DNA of 64,000 bases, from contig JAHHIL010000015.1 in NCBI GenBank assembly GCA_019358975.1, positions 1 through 64,000 on the forward strand. Reading direction: 5' to 3'. Below the pieces are notes generated by a model that was given only the letters and a program-made list of their open reading frames with translations, was not told the DNA's origin and did not search any database. The first letter of the stretch is position 1. The number at the start of each line of letters is the position of its first letter. A program made the position numbers and the translations under genes. Of the stretch, positions 18,247 through 29,133 are shown one piece after another. Origin of the DNA: Trichocoleus desertorum ATA4-8-CV12 (GTDB lineage Bacteria; Cyanobacteriota; Cyanobacteriia; FACHB-46).

Positions 18247-18439
18247 TCTAGCTTTGATTCAATAATGATTTCCTGAGTAGCACCTGTAAGGTTTGACAGC
18301 TGCCTATAGAGACTGATAGTCTATTGCCTTTGCTACATCTCTCCGTAGATGTACTTGGACAAAAGCTCCGTCTTAGCCAGGACTACTGCCCGGACTGCTT
18401 CTGCCTACTGCCATCGGGTGTTCCTTTATCTCATGCTCG

Positions 18440-18464
18440 GCTCCGGTTTCGGAGCATTATTTTT
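18440..18464 (+). terminator. Rho-independent terminator
   Basis: Perfect 6-bp stem GCTCCG/CGGAGC (18440-18445, 18450-18455) with loop GTTT, followed by ATTATTTTT. It ends the DUF11/SdrD-like gene or attenuates read-through into the barrel gene 30 bp downstream. Confidence 0.7.
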
Positions 18465-18493
18465 AGCGATTCGCTGATTGGCGGACCAAATAT

Positions 18494-21400
18494 ATGAGAG
18501 GGACAGCTCTTTCGAGCCAGACGATCATTCGTCTAAGTTTATTGACAAGCACTATAGGAACACTGGGGATTACGGCTCCTGTTCATAGCACAGAGGTTTT
18601 CCAGCCTTCAAACTTACAATCTCAATTTCTGTTACAACCACCAGAGTCTCCGAAAACAACATCTGGGGTTGCGTTTACCTTTACGGATGCTCACCCGCTC
18701 CATCCGGACAAAGTCAATTTTGCGATCGCGAATTCTTCTGGACTGGCATTTAATAGTGAACCTACCTCAAGCCTCAGTGACACTGAAGCTCCGACTGTAG
18801 TTGCCCCTGTTTCTAGCGTAGCGCTGCCCTCGACCACCTCATCCCTAACAGCTCAGGCACCTGAAAATTCTCAAGAATCTCAAAGTCCCGAAGCCTCGGA
18901 AGCACCCACTAATAACAATCCAACCAGCGGTAACACTGAGACCACGGCTCCGACGCTTCCAGCAGCTAGAATTTCTCAGAGCCGCACGATTCGCCTAGAA
19001 ATCTCACCTGTGGACGATCCCCGTGTGGTTGCCGATGGTCGCTCTACCGTCACACTTCAAGGCCGCCTTCTAAATCAGCAAGGTGAGTTGCTTTCGGTCA
19101 ATGCGATCGCCACGCTCACTGCTAGTGCGGGTCAATTCGTTGGAGCTGATCAAGACCCAGATCGCCTTGGTTTCCAGGTGGTGGTGCAGCAAGGGCAATT
19201 CACCGCTCAACTGCAATCCACCCTAGAAGCCCAGAAAGTCAGAGTCCGAGCCGCTGTAGACCTGGAAGACGAGTCAGATTCGTCAGCGCCAACCGAAACT
19301 TTACTACAACCCAGCGGAGGAATTGCCACTCCTACCGGGCAAATAGAAGAAATTGAAGCCTACACCCAAGTTGAGTTTATTACCAACCTGCGGCCTTCGT
19401 TGGTGACTGGCTCAGTTAACCTGCGGATTGGCCCAGGGGGCACCGACTTTTACGATAGTTTTCGCGACTTTTTAGACCCAGAACTGCTCGATGATGACAC
19501 TCGCGTTGATGTGAATGCGGCGGTGTTTGGCATTGGTGCAGTTGGGGAGTGGTTGTTTACTGGAGCCTATAACAGCCAGCGATCGCTAAACGAAACTTGT
19601 GACGGCACCAATCGGCTGTTCCGAGATATCCAGTTTTGCGAGCAGAATTATCCGGTTTACGGCGACAGTTCCACCTCTACTTACCTCACGCCTTCTACTG
19701 ATAGCGTCTACCTCCGCTTCGAGCGCACGTCTCCCGTGGCAGGAGCAGAGCCAGACTATGGCATGTGGGGCGATTACAACACTCTAGAGTTTGCCCGGAC
19801 TTCGCAGTTATTTACAGCGACCAATCGCCAGTTGCATGGTTTTAAGGGCAACTACAACCTGGGCAATCTGCAAGCCACCCTGTTGTACGGCAACAACATT
19901 CAAGGATTTCAGCGAGACACCCTGGTGCCCGATGGGACAAGTGGTTACTACTTCCTATCTCGTCGCTTAGTCATCCCTGGCAGCGAAAACGTTTTTCTCG
20001 AAACTGAAGAAATTAATCGTCCAGGCACCGTCCTAGAGCGGAAAGCCTTAAATCGCGGCCCTGATTACGAAATTGACTACGATCGCGGCTCTTTGATATT
20101 CCGTCGTCCGATTCTAGCGGTAGAGCTGAACCCCCTAGGCCAAAGCTTAGTCCGTCGCATTGTCATCACTTACCAGCACGAAACCGCTGGCGACGGCGAC
20201 ACCAATCTCTACGCCGGACGGCTCCAGTACAACTTCTCCCGTAAGTTCGATCGCGAAAGTTGGACAGGGTTCAGCTATTTACGCGAAGATCAAGGCGCTC
20301 AAGACTTTGAACTGTACGGCCTCGACTTCTTCTTCCCCCTTGGCACTGATGGACAACTGATGGGGGAGGTGGCGCGTTCCAGTTATGACTCGCTATTTCG
20401 CGGCAACCTCACAGGTTCGGCCTACCGCCTAGAACTCTCCGGCAAGATCACTTCGGCGATCGCAGGCCAAGCTTACTATCGATCAGTAGATGAAGGCTTC
20501 AACAACAACGCGACTGTTAGCTTTACACCAGGGCAAACCCGTTATGGCGCAGCGCTAGCAACTGCTCTCAGTGACACCACTAAACTTAGCTTCTTGTTCG
20601 ATCGCGAGACTAACTACGGTATTGCGCCGCTGGTACGCACCACCATCCCGGATTTGTTTAACCCTGCGCCTGAGCCAATTCCGGGCAGCGCCGTCAACAA
20701 TACCTTAACTACATTCAGCGCTGGGGTTCAGCAAAAGCTCGGCTCAGCAGACTTAAGTCTGGAATGGGTGAACCGCGATCGCGAAGACCGAGCCACCCCA
20801 GAACTGTTTGAAGGTGATGCTAGCCAATTGGTCTCCCGCTTTGCCCTGCCTTTAACAGAAAGTCTGACGTTCAAAGCCCAAAATGAACTGAATCTAGGCG
20901 AAATCGACCCGCTTTATCCCGATCGCACCACCTTTGGTTTAGATTGGGCAGCTTATCCAGGTGTGACGGTTCGCTTAGCGCACCAATTGTCGTCAGGTGG
21001 CTTGTTGGGGGATACCTCCATTACCAGCCTCGATACGATTCTGGAGCATTACTTATCAGAAAATACCAGCATCACAGGGCGCTACTCAGTCCTAAGCGGA
21101 TTCAATGGCTTCACCGGACAAGGGGCTGTTGGCTTAAATCATCGCTGGGCGATCGCACCGGGACTGCGCTTAAACCTGAGTTATGAGCATATCTTTAGCA
21201 ATTTGCTCGGACGCACCGCCGCAGGAGAACGATTTGCTCAACCCTTTGCCACCGGGCAAGGTGCAGCGGCGTTAGGCTTGCTTTCTGGAGATAGCTACGG
21301 CGTGGGTCTGGAATATACCGATAATCCTAACTTCAAGGCCAGTGCTCGGTTTGAGCATCGTACCTCCTCAGCGGGCAGCAATACGGTTATTTCGGCAGCC

Positions 21401-22114
21401 GCAGCGGGCAAAGTTTCTCCTGCCCTCACAGCGTTGGCCCGTTACCAACAAGCGAGTGCTTCCAATCAGCTCCTAGCAGTTTTGGGCGATACTGCAAATT
21501 TCAAGCTGGGACTTGCCTACCGCGATCCTCGTAGCGATCGCTTTAATGCCCTGTTGCGCTATGAGTACCGCCTCAACCCTGCCACTTCCCCGGAAACCTT
21601 TCTGTTTGGGCGACGCGATGACGACGCGACCGATCATTTATTTGCCGCAGAAGCGATCTACGCCCCAGATTGGCGCTGGGAGTTCTACGGCAAGTATGCA
21701 CTGCGAAACAGCACCTCCTACCGCGCCCAAGACCTATCCAACACCAACACCATTTCTTTGGCGCAATTACGCACCACCTACCGCTTGGGCTACCGGATGG
21801 ATGTAGCCGGGGAGGTACGTTGGCTCACTCAACCCGCCACCGACTACAGCGAACTGGGTTGGGTGGTGGAAGCGGGCTACTATCTCACCCCAAATCTGCG
21901 ACTCGCTGCTGGTTATAGTTTCGGAGATGTAGACGATCGCGACTTCAACGGCGATCGCTCCCGTGGTGGCTTGTACTTGGGCTTGAACCTAAAACTGAAT
22001 GAGCTGTTTGATGGCTTTGGTCTGCAAAAAACAACTCCCCGTCAGCAACAGGAATCGCAAGTTAACCCTACTGCCTTCGCTCCCGTTGCCCCTACACCAA
22101 ATACAACTCCATAG
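18494..22114 (+). CDS. Large outer-membrane beta-barrel protein
   Basis: This 1206-residue protein has an N-terminal signal (IIRLSLLTSTIGTLGITAPV), a Ser/Thr/Pro/Glu-rich periplasmic stretch to about 155, and an Ig-like invasin/Big_1-type domain (about 160-265: RTIRLEISPVDDPRVVADGR, STVTLQGRLL). From about residue 290 to the end, alternating short beta strands with aromatic girdles (YRLELSGKITSAIAGQAYYR; NFKLGLAYRDPRSDRFNALL) indicate a very large beta barrel. The block NRGPDYEIDYDRGSLIFRRP recalls large Bacteroidetes and cyanobacterial surface proteins that occur with DUF11 genes. There is no TonB box or plug I can identify. I infer a role as export or anchoring channel for the neighbouring DUF11 proteins. 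Confidence 0.7.
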   Translation: MRGTALSSQTIIRLSLLTSTIGTLGITAPVHSTEVFQPSNLQSQFLLQPPESPKTTSGVAFTFTDAHPLHPDKVNFAIANSSGLAFNSEPTSSLSDTEAPTVVAPVSSVALPSTTSSLTAQAPENSQESQSPEASEAPTNNNPTSGNTETTAPTLPAARISQSRTIRLEISPVDDPRVVADGRSTVTLQGRLLNQQGELLSVNAIATLTASAGQFVGADQDPDRLGFQVVVQQGQFTAQLQSTLEAQKVRVRAAVDLEDESDSSAPTETLLQPSGGIATPTGQIEEIEAYTQVEFITNLRPSLVTGSVNLRIGPGGTDFYDSFRDFLDPELLDDDTRVDVNAAVFGIGAVGEWLFTGAYNSQRSLNETCDGTNRLFRDIQFCEQNYPVYGDSSTSTYLTPSTDSVYLRFERTSPVAGAEPDYGMWGDYNTLEFARTSQLFTATNRQLHGFKGNYNLGNLQATLLYGNNIQGFQRDTLVPDGTSGYYFLSRRLVIPGSENVFLETEEINRPGTVLERKALNRGPDYEIDYDRGSLIFRRPILAVELNPLGQSLVRRIVITYQHETAGDGDTNLYAGRLQYNFSRKFDRESWTGFSYLREDQGAQDFELYGLDFFFPLGTDGQLMGEVARSSYDSLFRGNLTGSAYRLELSGKITSAIAGQAYYRSVDEGFNNNATVSFTPGQTRYGAALATALSDTTKLSFLFDRETNYGIAPLVRTTIPDLFNPAPEPIPGSAVNNTLTTFSAGVQQKLGSADLSLEWVNRDREDRATPELFEGDASQLVSRFALPLTESLTFKAQNELNLGEIDPLYPDRTTFGLDWAAYPGVTVRLAHQLSSGGLLGDTSITSLDTILEHYLSENTSITGRYSVLSGFNGFTGQGAVGLNHRWAIAPGLRLNLSYEHIFSNLLGRTAAGERFAQPFATGQGAAALGLLSGDSYGVGLEYTDNPNFKASARFEHRTSSAGSNTVISAAAAGKVSPALTALARYQQASASNQLLAVLGDTANFKLGLAYRDPRSDRFNALLRYEYRLNPATSPETFLFGRRDDDATDHLFAAEAIYAPDWRWEFYGKYALRNSTSYRAQDLSNTNTISLAQLRTTYRLGYRMDVAGEVRWLTQPATDYSELGWVVEAGYYLTPNLRLAAGYSFGDVDDRDFNGDRSRGGLYLGLNLKLNELFDGFGLQKTTPRQQQESQVNPTAFAPVAPTPNTTP

Positions 22115-22154
22115 CACCGCCAGCAATCAGTCAGAGGAGTGAATTAATTTAGCT

Positions 22155-24971
22155 ATGTCTGCCATACCAGCGTTGCACCGCCTAACTCGCGTAGCCCTCA
22201 TCATCCCCTTCGTTGTGGCTAGCCTCGAACCTTTTTCAAAAAAAGCGATCGCCCAAGTACCTTCCCTGGGAGCCAAATGTCCAGTGGGTACCACGCTAGC
22301 GGCTGACAACCTAGTTTTCAACGGTAACTACAACATCTTAGGCGGGGGATCTGAACCAAACATTAACCCAGCCGCAGGCTTTAGCAGCGATTTGCCGTAC
22401 CGAGGCGATGCAGTTTACCCCGATGACCGAGGGGTCAACGGTCCATTGGGACCACGGGGTCCGCGAGGTGGCATCTCAATTCAGACTGGCCCTGTCACTT
22501 ATGCAAATGGGGTCGTGGTCAGTAGGCAAGCAACGCCTGTTTTTCCAGGAGATCCTGAGAATGGAGCACCTCCATCCAACACGTTTCTTTATTCCAACCC
22601 TAACCAGGATTTGCAGGGGAACGAGATTTCACCCAATCCTGGGCCTGGAGAATTTTCTGATCCTGCGATTTGGCAGCAAACAGTTACTGTTAGTCCCAGC
22701 ACCACCTACAACTTTATTGCCTATTTTGACAATCTCCTGAGCGCTACTGCTGACCCCAACGCCGCTGATCCTCAAATTCAATTACAGATTAGACGGGGGA
22801 ACACTGCCTCTAACCTGGGCCCCCAGATTGCCGTACCTCGTAGTGTTCCCAATGGTCTAGGCGGTGAATGGCTACCTGTACAATTCTCATTTACGACGCT
22901 GCCCACCGATACAAACATTACTCTGGCGATCGTGGATCGCGCCAATACAGTCAGCGGTGATGATTTCGGTCATACCGCGATCGGCCTGCGGCAGTGCATT
23001 CCTAATGTTGGAATTGCCAAACAAGCGGGAACAGCTGTTAGTAATCCCGATGGCACCTTTACTGTGCCTTACAGCCTTACTGTCCGCAACTATGGGGTCG
23101 ATGCCATTACAAATGTGCAAGTGACGGACGACTTAGCCGCTACTTTTGCCAATGCAGCTGGCTTTGCCGTTTCTGGAGTTCAAAGCCCAACCTTAAGCGT
23201 TAACCCTAACTTTAATGGCAGCAGCGATCGCAATATCCTCGCTCCTGGCAATACACTCGCTGCAACTGGGCAACCAGGTGACAGTGCCACCATTACCTTC
23301 AACATCACTATCACGCCCGGAACAGGACCCGAAGGACTTGGTCCCTTCAACAACAGTGCGATCGTTACCGGAAATGCAGGCGATGTCACGGTTCAAGATA
23401 CTTCTGATGCAGGGACTAATCCAGACCCCAATAGCAACGGCATCCCAAATGAGTCAGGAGAAAATGACCCTACCCCAGTGACTCTAGTTGCAGCCCCTAA
23501 GCTGGGTGTTGCGAAGCAAGCAGGGGCAGTCGTTGACAACGGGAATGGCGTCTTCACTGTGCCCTATACCGTCACAGTTAGCAACTTGGGCAATGTCCCA
23601 ATCAATAGCCTACAACTGGCCGAAAACCTCACTACAACGTTTGGGCCTCCTAGTACTTTCACCATTGCTACGGCACCGACTAGTCCCACTCTGGCAGTCA
23701 ACCCTGCCTTTAATGGCAACAGTGACCCTAACCTCTTAGCGGGCACCACGGCCTTAGCAGTCGGACAAACTGCCACTGTCACTTTTAGTGTGCAAGTAAC
23801 ACCTAATGGTCAGCCCGGTCCCTTCCCCAACACGGTTCTAGGCACTGGCCAAGGACCAGGAGGTACAGACATTCGTGACGAATCCACCAATGGCATTAAC
23901 CCTGACCCCAATGGCGACACTAATCCAGATGAAAACCAGCCTACACTTGTCAGCTTCACTGAAACACCCAAGCTCGGTGTTGCCAAGCAAGCAGGAGGAG
24001 TTATCAGTAACAGCAATGGCGTCTTCACCGTGCCCTACAGCGTCACCGTCAGCAACCTGGGCAATGTCCCGATCAACAACTTACGACTGGTAGAGAACTT
24101 AACAACGACCTTTGGACCTCCTACTACCTTCAGCATTGCTACTGCTCCCAGCAGTGCAACTCTGGCTGTTAATCCTGCCTTTAACGGTAACAGTGACCCC
24201 AACCTCCTGCCTATCAACACGACCTTAGCAGTTGGGCAAACTGCCACTGTCACTTTTAGTGTTCAAGTCACAGCCAATGGCCAGCTCGGTCCCTTCCCCA
24301 ACACAGTTCTAGGCACTGGCGAAGGGCCAGGAGGTACAGACACCCAAGACGAATCCACCAATGGCATTAACCCTGACCCCAATGGTGACGGTAATCCAGA
24401 TGAAAACCAGCCAACTGTGGTTCAGCCAGAACCACTTCCTGTAGGAGAACCGCAGCTAAGATTACTAAAGCGGATTACAGCTGTGGAACAGCGTGGCAGA
24501 ACTCAAACCTTCGATCGCTTTTTTGATGATCCGACCGACCCCAACGACACGGCAGCGGGCTGGACTCAATTAACTCCTATTGGAAATGTCAATTTACCTA
24601 GCACACTTTCTTTACGGAGTGGAGATTTAGTCGAGTACACACTCTACTTCCTCTCAGACGGAACAGCACCCGCCACGGCTACTAGCCTCTGTGACCCAAT
24701 TCCCGTCGGCACCACCTTTGCTCGCGATAGCTTTGGGGTAGGTAATGGGTTACGACTCAACCAAGCGAGTGCTGAGAAGGCACTGACCAATAGTGTAGAT
24801 ACGGATGAAGGCAATTTCTTCACACCTCTAGCGCCTCTCCCCAACGGCAATGCTTGTCCTGCCAGTGCTCAAAATAACGCTAATGGGTCTGTCATTGTCA
24901 ACTTAGGAGAAATTTCTAGCACTCCTGGCCAAAATTTTGGTTTTGTGCGCTTTCGAGTCAGGATTGATTGA
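22155..24971 (+). CDS. Secreted protein with tandem DUF11 repeats
   Basis: The 938-residue precursor has a signal peptide (VALIIPFVVASLEPF...AIAQ, cleaved near residue 34). An unknown N-terminal module of about 250 residues may be jelly-roll-like (FIAYFDNLLSATADPNAADP, FSFTTLPTDTNITLAIVDRA). Three DUF11 domains follow, each beginning GIAKQAG or GVAKQAG, and each ending in an Asp/Asn-rich Ca-binding tail (DPNGDTNPDENQPT) like thrombospondin type 3 repeats. A fourth, divergent DUF11-like domain closes the protein (VEYTLYFLSDGTAPATATSL). No membrane anchor is seen. It starts 40 bp behind the barrel gene and is surely in the same transcript. It is probably a surface-layer or matrix protein. Confidence 0.75.
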   Translation: MSAIPALHRLTRVALIIPFVVASLEPFSKKAIAQVPSLGAKCPVGTTLAADNLVFNGNYNILGGGSEPNINPAAGFSSDLPYRGDAVYPDDRGVNGPLGPRGPRGGISIQTGPVTYANGVVVSRQATPVFPGDPENGAPPSNTFLYSNPNQDLQGNEISPNPGPGEFSDPAIWQQTVTVSPSTTYNFIAYFDNLLSATADPNAADPQIQLQIRRGNTASNLGPQIAVPRSVPNGLGGEWLPVQFSFTTLPTDTNITLAIVDRANTVSGDDFGHTAIGLRQCIPNVGIAKQAGTAVSNPDGTFTVPYSLTVRNYGVDAITNVQVTDDLAATFANAAGFAVSGVQSPTLSVNPNFNGSSDRNILAPGNTLAATGQPGDSATITFNITITPGTGPEGLGPFNNSAIVTGNAGDVTVQDTSDAGTNPDPNSNGIPNESGENDPTPVTLVAAPKLGVAKQAGAVVDNGNGVFTVPYTVTVSNLGNVPINSLQLAENLTTTFGPPSTFTIATAPTSPTLAVNPAFNGNSDPNLLAGTTALAVGQTATVTFSVQVTPNGQPGPFPNTVLGTGQGPGGTDIRDESTNGINPDPNGDTNPDENQPTLVSFTETPKLGVAKQAGGVISNSNGVFTVPYSVTVSNLGNVPINNLRLVENLTTTFGPPTTFSIATAPSSATLAVNPAFNGNSDPNLLPINTTLAVGQTATVTFSVQVTANGQLGPFPNTVLGTGEGPGGTDTQDESTNGINPDPNGDGNPDENQPTVVQPEPLPVGEPQLRLLKRITAVEQRGRTQTFDRFFDDPTDPNDTAAGWTQLTPIGNVNLPSTLSLRSGDLVEYTLYFLSDGTAPATATSLCDPIPVGTTFARDSFGVGNGLRLNQASAEKALTNSVDTDEGNFFTPLAPLPNGNACPASAQNNANGSVIVNLGEISSTPGQNFGFVRFRVRID
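23499..24410 (+). repeat. Near-identical 471-bp DUF11 repeats
   Basis: Two successive 157-codon repeats start at 23499 and 23970. They keep long identical stretches at the protein level (AVNPAFNGNSDPNLL, VGQTATVTFSVQV, ESTNGINPDPNGD) and high DNA identity. This indicates recent duplication or ongoing gene conversion. The first DUF11 domain (from about 23000) is more divergent. Confidence 0.85.
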
Positions 24972-25234
24972 GGATAGAGAGCGATCGCCCAACCCCAACA
25001 CCCCAGCAAAATCTTTAACAAGTGTATTCTTTACAATCCTTGTAAAAGATGTAACAGCCTAGCTGTAGTGATACGGTAACAACTGGGCATGATCAGAGAA
25101 TAGCTAGTGTTAACTTCTGCACTGGCGATATTGAGCTGTACAAACAACATCGAACCAATCTGATAGCCTGAGGGACCATTGCTCGGTTCGATGTCGTCAA
25201 CAACGTCAATAAGCTGAACACTGAGGAACTGGCT

Positions 25235-26074
25235 TTGAAACGGACTTGGGTGCAATCACTTCTCCTATTTGTATTAGGAATCAGTCTGCTAACAATGGCT
25301 GACCTAGCGATCGCTCAATCCTTAAAAGTCCGCGTGAATCGCTGGCTAGAGGTACGGCAGATTCAAGGAACCGTCAGTCTGTACCAAGGTCAAAAATTGC
25401 AACCAGCTAAAAATGGCAGTCGCATCCAAGCGGTAGGTGATGGGGTTCAAACGGCTGCTAAATCCAGCGCTGTTTTAGCCGTAGATACTGGGATTGGCTT
25501 TATTAAAGTTTCCGAAAATACCAATATCCGAGTTTTACAACTAGAACGGCTAGCTAGTGGCGGCCAAGTGACGCGGCTACAGGTGACAGGGGGACAAGCC
25601 CGCCTACAAGTAAGACCCTTCACCAATCCTAATTCGCGCTTAGAAATTCTCTCACCTGCGGGTCTGAGTGCAGTGCGTGGCACTGAATTTGGCGTGAGTG
25701 TGCAGCCAGATGGCAAAACTGGGGTCGCCACCTTAGAAGGCAAAGTAGCCGCGATCGCTCAAGGAGCCAGCGTCCCCATTCAAGCTGGGTTCCAAAGTTT
25801 GGTCATCCCTGGAGAAGCACCCTTACCTCCCACCCCATTACGAGAAGATACTCGATTGCAACTCCAAGTCTTGGAGGCCGTAGGCAATAACCAAGCGCGA
25901 ATTGCTGGACAAGTGGATGTTGTTAATCTGGTATTAGTGAACGATCAACCCCTCAGCCTCGATCGCGAAGGTCAATTTGATGTCAGAGTTGCACTGCCGC
26001 GCCAGCGGCGGATTCGGGCTGTAGTCAGAACTCCCTTGGGAAAACAGCAAATTTATGAATTGGCAGTTCCGTGA
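25235..26074 (+). CDS. FecR-domain periplasmic protein
   Basis: The 279-residue protein starts at a TTG with GAGGA eight bases upstream; no ATG gives the signal peptide ([20 protein letters not shown]). The mature part holds a FecR domain (about residues 75-190: [34 protein letters not shown]-like block [26 protein letters not shown]). A C-terminal Ig-like beta domain (210-279) follows. In cyanobacteria, FecR-domain proteins are regularly encoded next to CHASE2 sensors. Here the gene overlaps the CHASE2 kinase by 20 bp, so they are translationally coupled. I infer that it feeds a periplasmic or envelope signal to that kinase, like FecR to FecI but through phosphorelay. Confidence 0.85.
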   Translation: MKRTWVQSLLLFVLGISLLTMADLAIAQSLKVRVNRWLEVRQIQGTVSLYQGQKLQPAKNGSRIQAVGDGVQTAAKSSAVLAVDTGIGFIKVSENTNIRVLQLERLASGGQVTRLQVTGGQARLQVRPFTNPNSRLEILSPAGLSAVRGTEFGVSVQPDGKTGVATLEGKVAAIAQGASVPIQAGFQSLVIPGEAPLPPTPLREDTRLQLQVLEAVGNNQARIAGQVDVVNLVLVNDQPLSLDREGQFDVRVALPRQRRIRAVVRTPLGKQQIYELAVP

Positions 26075-29000
26075 ATGGGGATGGCGGCTGCTACCTGGTG
26101 GCATCACTGCCCTCATTGTGGTTGGGCTGCTCAAGGTAGGAGCCTGGCAACCTTTAGAACAGTTGTCCTATCGGCTGTTATTTCGGCTGCGGGGAGACCA
26201 AGCTTGGGATGAGCGAGTGGTGGTTGTTGCCATTGATGAACCCAGTCTCAAAAAATATGGTCTGTTTCCTTGGCCCCGACAGTACCACACCCAGCTATTG
26301 CAGCGCTTAACCAAAGCAGAACCGAGCGCGATCGCCTTTGATGTCATTCTGTCAGAACCCACTCCTCAAGATGCCAAATTAGCAGCAGCAATGCAGCAGC
26401 AAGGCCATGTCGTGTTAGCCCAAGCATGGGACTATCTCGGCACTCCTTTACACATCAGCCCACCCCTAAAAACTGCCGCAGTTGACGTTGGCCATGTGGC
26501 CAAACAGGAGGACGCAGATGGCGTGACTCGCAGCATCCAACCCCAAGTGAAAGGCGTAGCAGCTCTCGGATTAGTGGCGGTGCAAGTGTATTCCTTAGTT
26601 CAGGAACCCGTTCAACTACCACCGCTGAATCAACCGCTATGGGTCAATTGGCCGGGTTCAGCCCAGCGAATTCAGCAATATTCTTATGCTGCCGTATTGC
26701 AAGGGCAAGTACCTAACACTGCCTTTAAGAACAAAATTGTTTTAGTGGGCATGACAGCGATTGGGTTTGATCCACTGCCTACCCCTTTTAATCGCAATCC
26801 CTCTGCCAGTGGGGTGCATCTCCACGCAGCAGTCATTAGCAATCTCTTGCAGCAGAATTGGTTGCGCCGTCCCCCGCAAAGTTGGAGTTGGCTATTGCTG
26901 TTAGCTGGCCCTGGTTTGAGCTGGGTGCTGAGCCGTTGGAATACCAGCCAGCAAATTGGCCTCTGGATCGGCATCTGTCTGGGCTGGAGTCTGGTCAGCT
27001 TGCTGGTGTTTAAGGCGGGCTATTGGGTACCCGTCGCTGCCCCTTTGATCTTAACCACGGTCACCACAGGGGTTGTAGTTCTGCACGATCGCCTTCGGGT
27101 CAACTCTTTACTCCAAGCGAGAAGTGAGTTTCTAGCGACCATGAGTCACGAAATCCGCACGCCCATGAATGCAGTCATTGGCATGACAGGATTGTTACTT
27201 GATACCCCTCTTAGCGAGCAGCAGCGAGACTTTGTAGAGACGATTCGCAGCAGTGGAGATGCGTTGCTGACCATTATTAATGACATTCTAGATTTCTCTA
27301 AAATTGAATCTGGCAAGCTAGAGCTAGAGGAGCAACCCTTTGAATTACGAACCTGTGTGGAGGAGTGTTTAGACCTACTCGCTTCCAGGGCTTCTGAGAA
27401 AAATCTAGAGCTAACTTATTGGATTGATCCAGCCGTACCACAGCAACTGATCGGAGATATTACCCGGATTCGGCAGATTTTGGTCAACTTGCTGAGTAAT
27501 GCAGTGAAATTTACCCATGCTGGAGAGGTCGTGGTTTCTGTTAAGGCGGGTTTCGCCCCTAACCAACGATTGCAAAGGATTGAGCCACCATCCAGCTTGA
27601 AAGACGGGGGCAAGGTCTACGAAATTTGTTTTGCGGTCAAAGATACCGGGATTGGTATCCCACTCGATCGCCTCGATCGCTTGTTTAAATCTTTCAGCCA
27701 AGCCGACTCTTCTACGACTCGGCAGTATGGTGGCACGGGTCTGGGGTTGGTCATTAGTCAACGCCTCAGCCAGATGATGGGCGGTCGGATGTGGGTAGAA
27801 ACTCAATTGGATCAAGGCTCAACGTTTTATTTCACAGTTTTAGCGCCAGCCGCACCAGACTTAGCCCCCTTGAATCTAGCCAGCTCTCAAGCCCAATTAA
27901 CTGGGAAGCGGCTGTTAATCGTCGATGACAACGCCACGAACCGACGAATTTTGTGTCTGCAAGCGCAGTCCTGGCAGATGCAGCCTGAAACTGTAGATTC
28001 CGGTACTGCTGCTTTGGCATGTTTACAAGAGCAGCCATCGTTCGACCTGGTGATTTTAGATATGCAAATGCCAGGGATGAATGGCCTGACTTTGGCAGAT
28101 GCGATTCGCCAGTTGCCAGGGTGCCAAACCTTGCCCTTAGTGATGCTCACGTCTCTAGGCCGACCGGAAGTGAATGCTCAGGCGATCGCCGCTAAGTTTG
28201 CCGCCTTTCTGACTAAGCCTGTCAAACAAACCCAGCTTTACAATGCGCTCTTGCAAGTCATGGGAGCCCAACCGATTCTAACTAGCCATGCTCAGCCTCT
28301 CCCTAAGTTTGATCAAGGCTTAGGCGATCGCCATCCCCTCCGCCTGTTGCTGGCTGAAGACAATGTGGTGAATCAGAAAGTGGCCTTACGCCTGCTAGAG
28401 AAAATGGGCTATCGCGCAGATGTGGCAGGGAATGGCCTGGAAGTGCTGGATGCCTTACAGCGCCAAACCTATGATGTGGTACTGATGGATGTACAAATGC
28501 CAGAAATGGATGGCTTGACGGCGACTCGACAGATTCATCAGCATTGGTCTCCCAGCCAGCGTCCCCGACTGGTTGCGATGACCGCAAATGCGATGCAGGG
28601 CGATCGCGAAGCTTGCCTAAAAGCAGGCATGGACGACTATATCAGCAAACCCATTCGCACCGAAGAATTGATGCAAGCGCTCTTGCGTTGTCCCTCTCAC
28701 ATAGTTTCTGCGGTGGCTAGCTCCACATCGGCTACCGCAGTCGTGATCGATCCCCAAGCGCTAGAGGCTTTGCGAGAGTTGGGAGGGGAGGAAGCAGACG
28801 CGCTTTTACAAGAAATTATTGATACTTATTTAGAAGACACTCCTAAACTGCTACAAGCGATCGCCGCCGCTTTAGAGAGTCAAGACGCGATCGCCCTGAA
28901 GCATGCCATCCATACCTTGCAAGTGACGAGCACCCATATCGGTGCAGTAACCCTCTGTGAAGTGTGCCAAGACTTACAGGCTACTCAAAACGCTGAAGAC

Positions 29001-29093
29001 CTGAATCCTGGGGAATGGTTGGCTCGCCTAGAAGCAGAATATCGAAAAGTAGTCGTCGCTTTGCAAGCAGAGCATCCACAAGTGCGAGCCTAA
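26055..29093 (+). CDS. CHASE2 hybrid histidine kinase (HK-REC-REC-Hpt)
   Basis: The protein has 1012 residues. A first membrane helix (about 12-30) is followed by an extracytoplasmic CHASE2 domain (about 35-275: [47 protein letters not shown]). Three membrane helices (about 278-350), HisKA with H365 (SHEIRTPM) and HATPase_c ([16 protein letters not shown]) come next. Receiver 1 has D669 (LDMQMPG), receiver 2 has D812 ([10 protein letters not shown]), and a C-terminal Hpt domain carries H953. The Hpt motif is HTLQVTS instead of the usual HxLKGSS. This is a complete membrane phosphorelay, missing only the output regulator. Its start lies inside the fecR 3' end, which ties it to the FecR/DUF11 locus. 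Confidence 0.92.
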   Translation: MNWQFREWGWRLLPGGITALIVVGLLKVGAWQPLEQLSYRLLFRLRGDQAWDERVVVVAIDEPSLKKYGLFPWPRQYHTQLLQRLTKAEPSAIAFDVILSEPTPQDAKLAAAMQQQGHVVLAQAWDYLGTPLHISPPLKTAAVDVGHVAKQEDADGVTRSIQPQVKGVAALGLVAVQVYSLVQEPVQLPPLNQPLWVNWPGSAQRIQQYSYAAVLQGQVPNTAFKNKIVLVGMTAIGFDPLPTPFNRNPSASGVHLHAAVISNLLQQNWLRRPPQSWSWLLLLAGPGLSWVLSRWNTSQQIGLWIGICLGWSLVSLLVFKAGYWVPVAAPLILTTVTTGVVVLHDRLRVNSLLQARSEFLATMSHEIRTPMNAVIGMTGLLLDTPLSEQQRDFVETIRSSGDALLTIINDILDFSKIESGKLELEEQPFELRTCVEECLDLLASRASEKNLELTYWIDPAVPQQLIGDITRIRQILVNLLSNAVKFTHAGEVVVSVKAGFAPNQRLQRIEPPSSLKDGGKVYEICFAVKDTGIGIPLDRLDRLFKSFSQADSSTTRQYGGTGLGLVISQRLSQMMGGRMWVETQLDQGSTFYFTVLAPAAPDLAPLNLASSQAQLTGKRLLIVDDNATNRRILCLQAQSWQMQPETVDSGTAALACLQEQPSFDLVILDMQMPGMNGLTLADAIRQLPGCQTLPLVMLTSLGRPEVNAQAIAAKFAAFLTKPVKQTQLYNALLQVMGAQPILTSHAQPLPKFDQGLGDRHPLRLLLAEDNVVNQKVALRLLEKMGYRADVAGNGLEVLDALQRQTYDVVLMDVQMPEMDGLTATRQIHQHWSPSQRPRLVAMTANAMQGDREACLKAGMDDYISKPIRTEELMQALLRCPSHIVSAVASSTSATAVVIDPQALEALRELGGEEADALLQEIIDTYLEDTPKLLQAIAAALESQDAIALKHAIHTLQVTSTHIGAVTLCEVCQDLQATQNAEDLNPGEWLARLEAEYRKVVVALQAEHPQVRA

Positions 29094-29133
29094 TAAGAGA
29101 CAATAAGGGGTCTGGATTCTGTGCTAAATTTTC

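Noticed and set aside
18494-22114. TonB-dependent receptor
   Set aside because: No TonB box or plug domain can be seen; barrel-like strands alone do not establish this.
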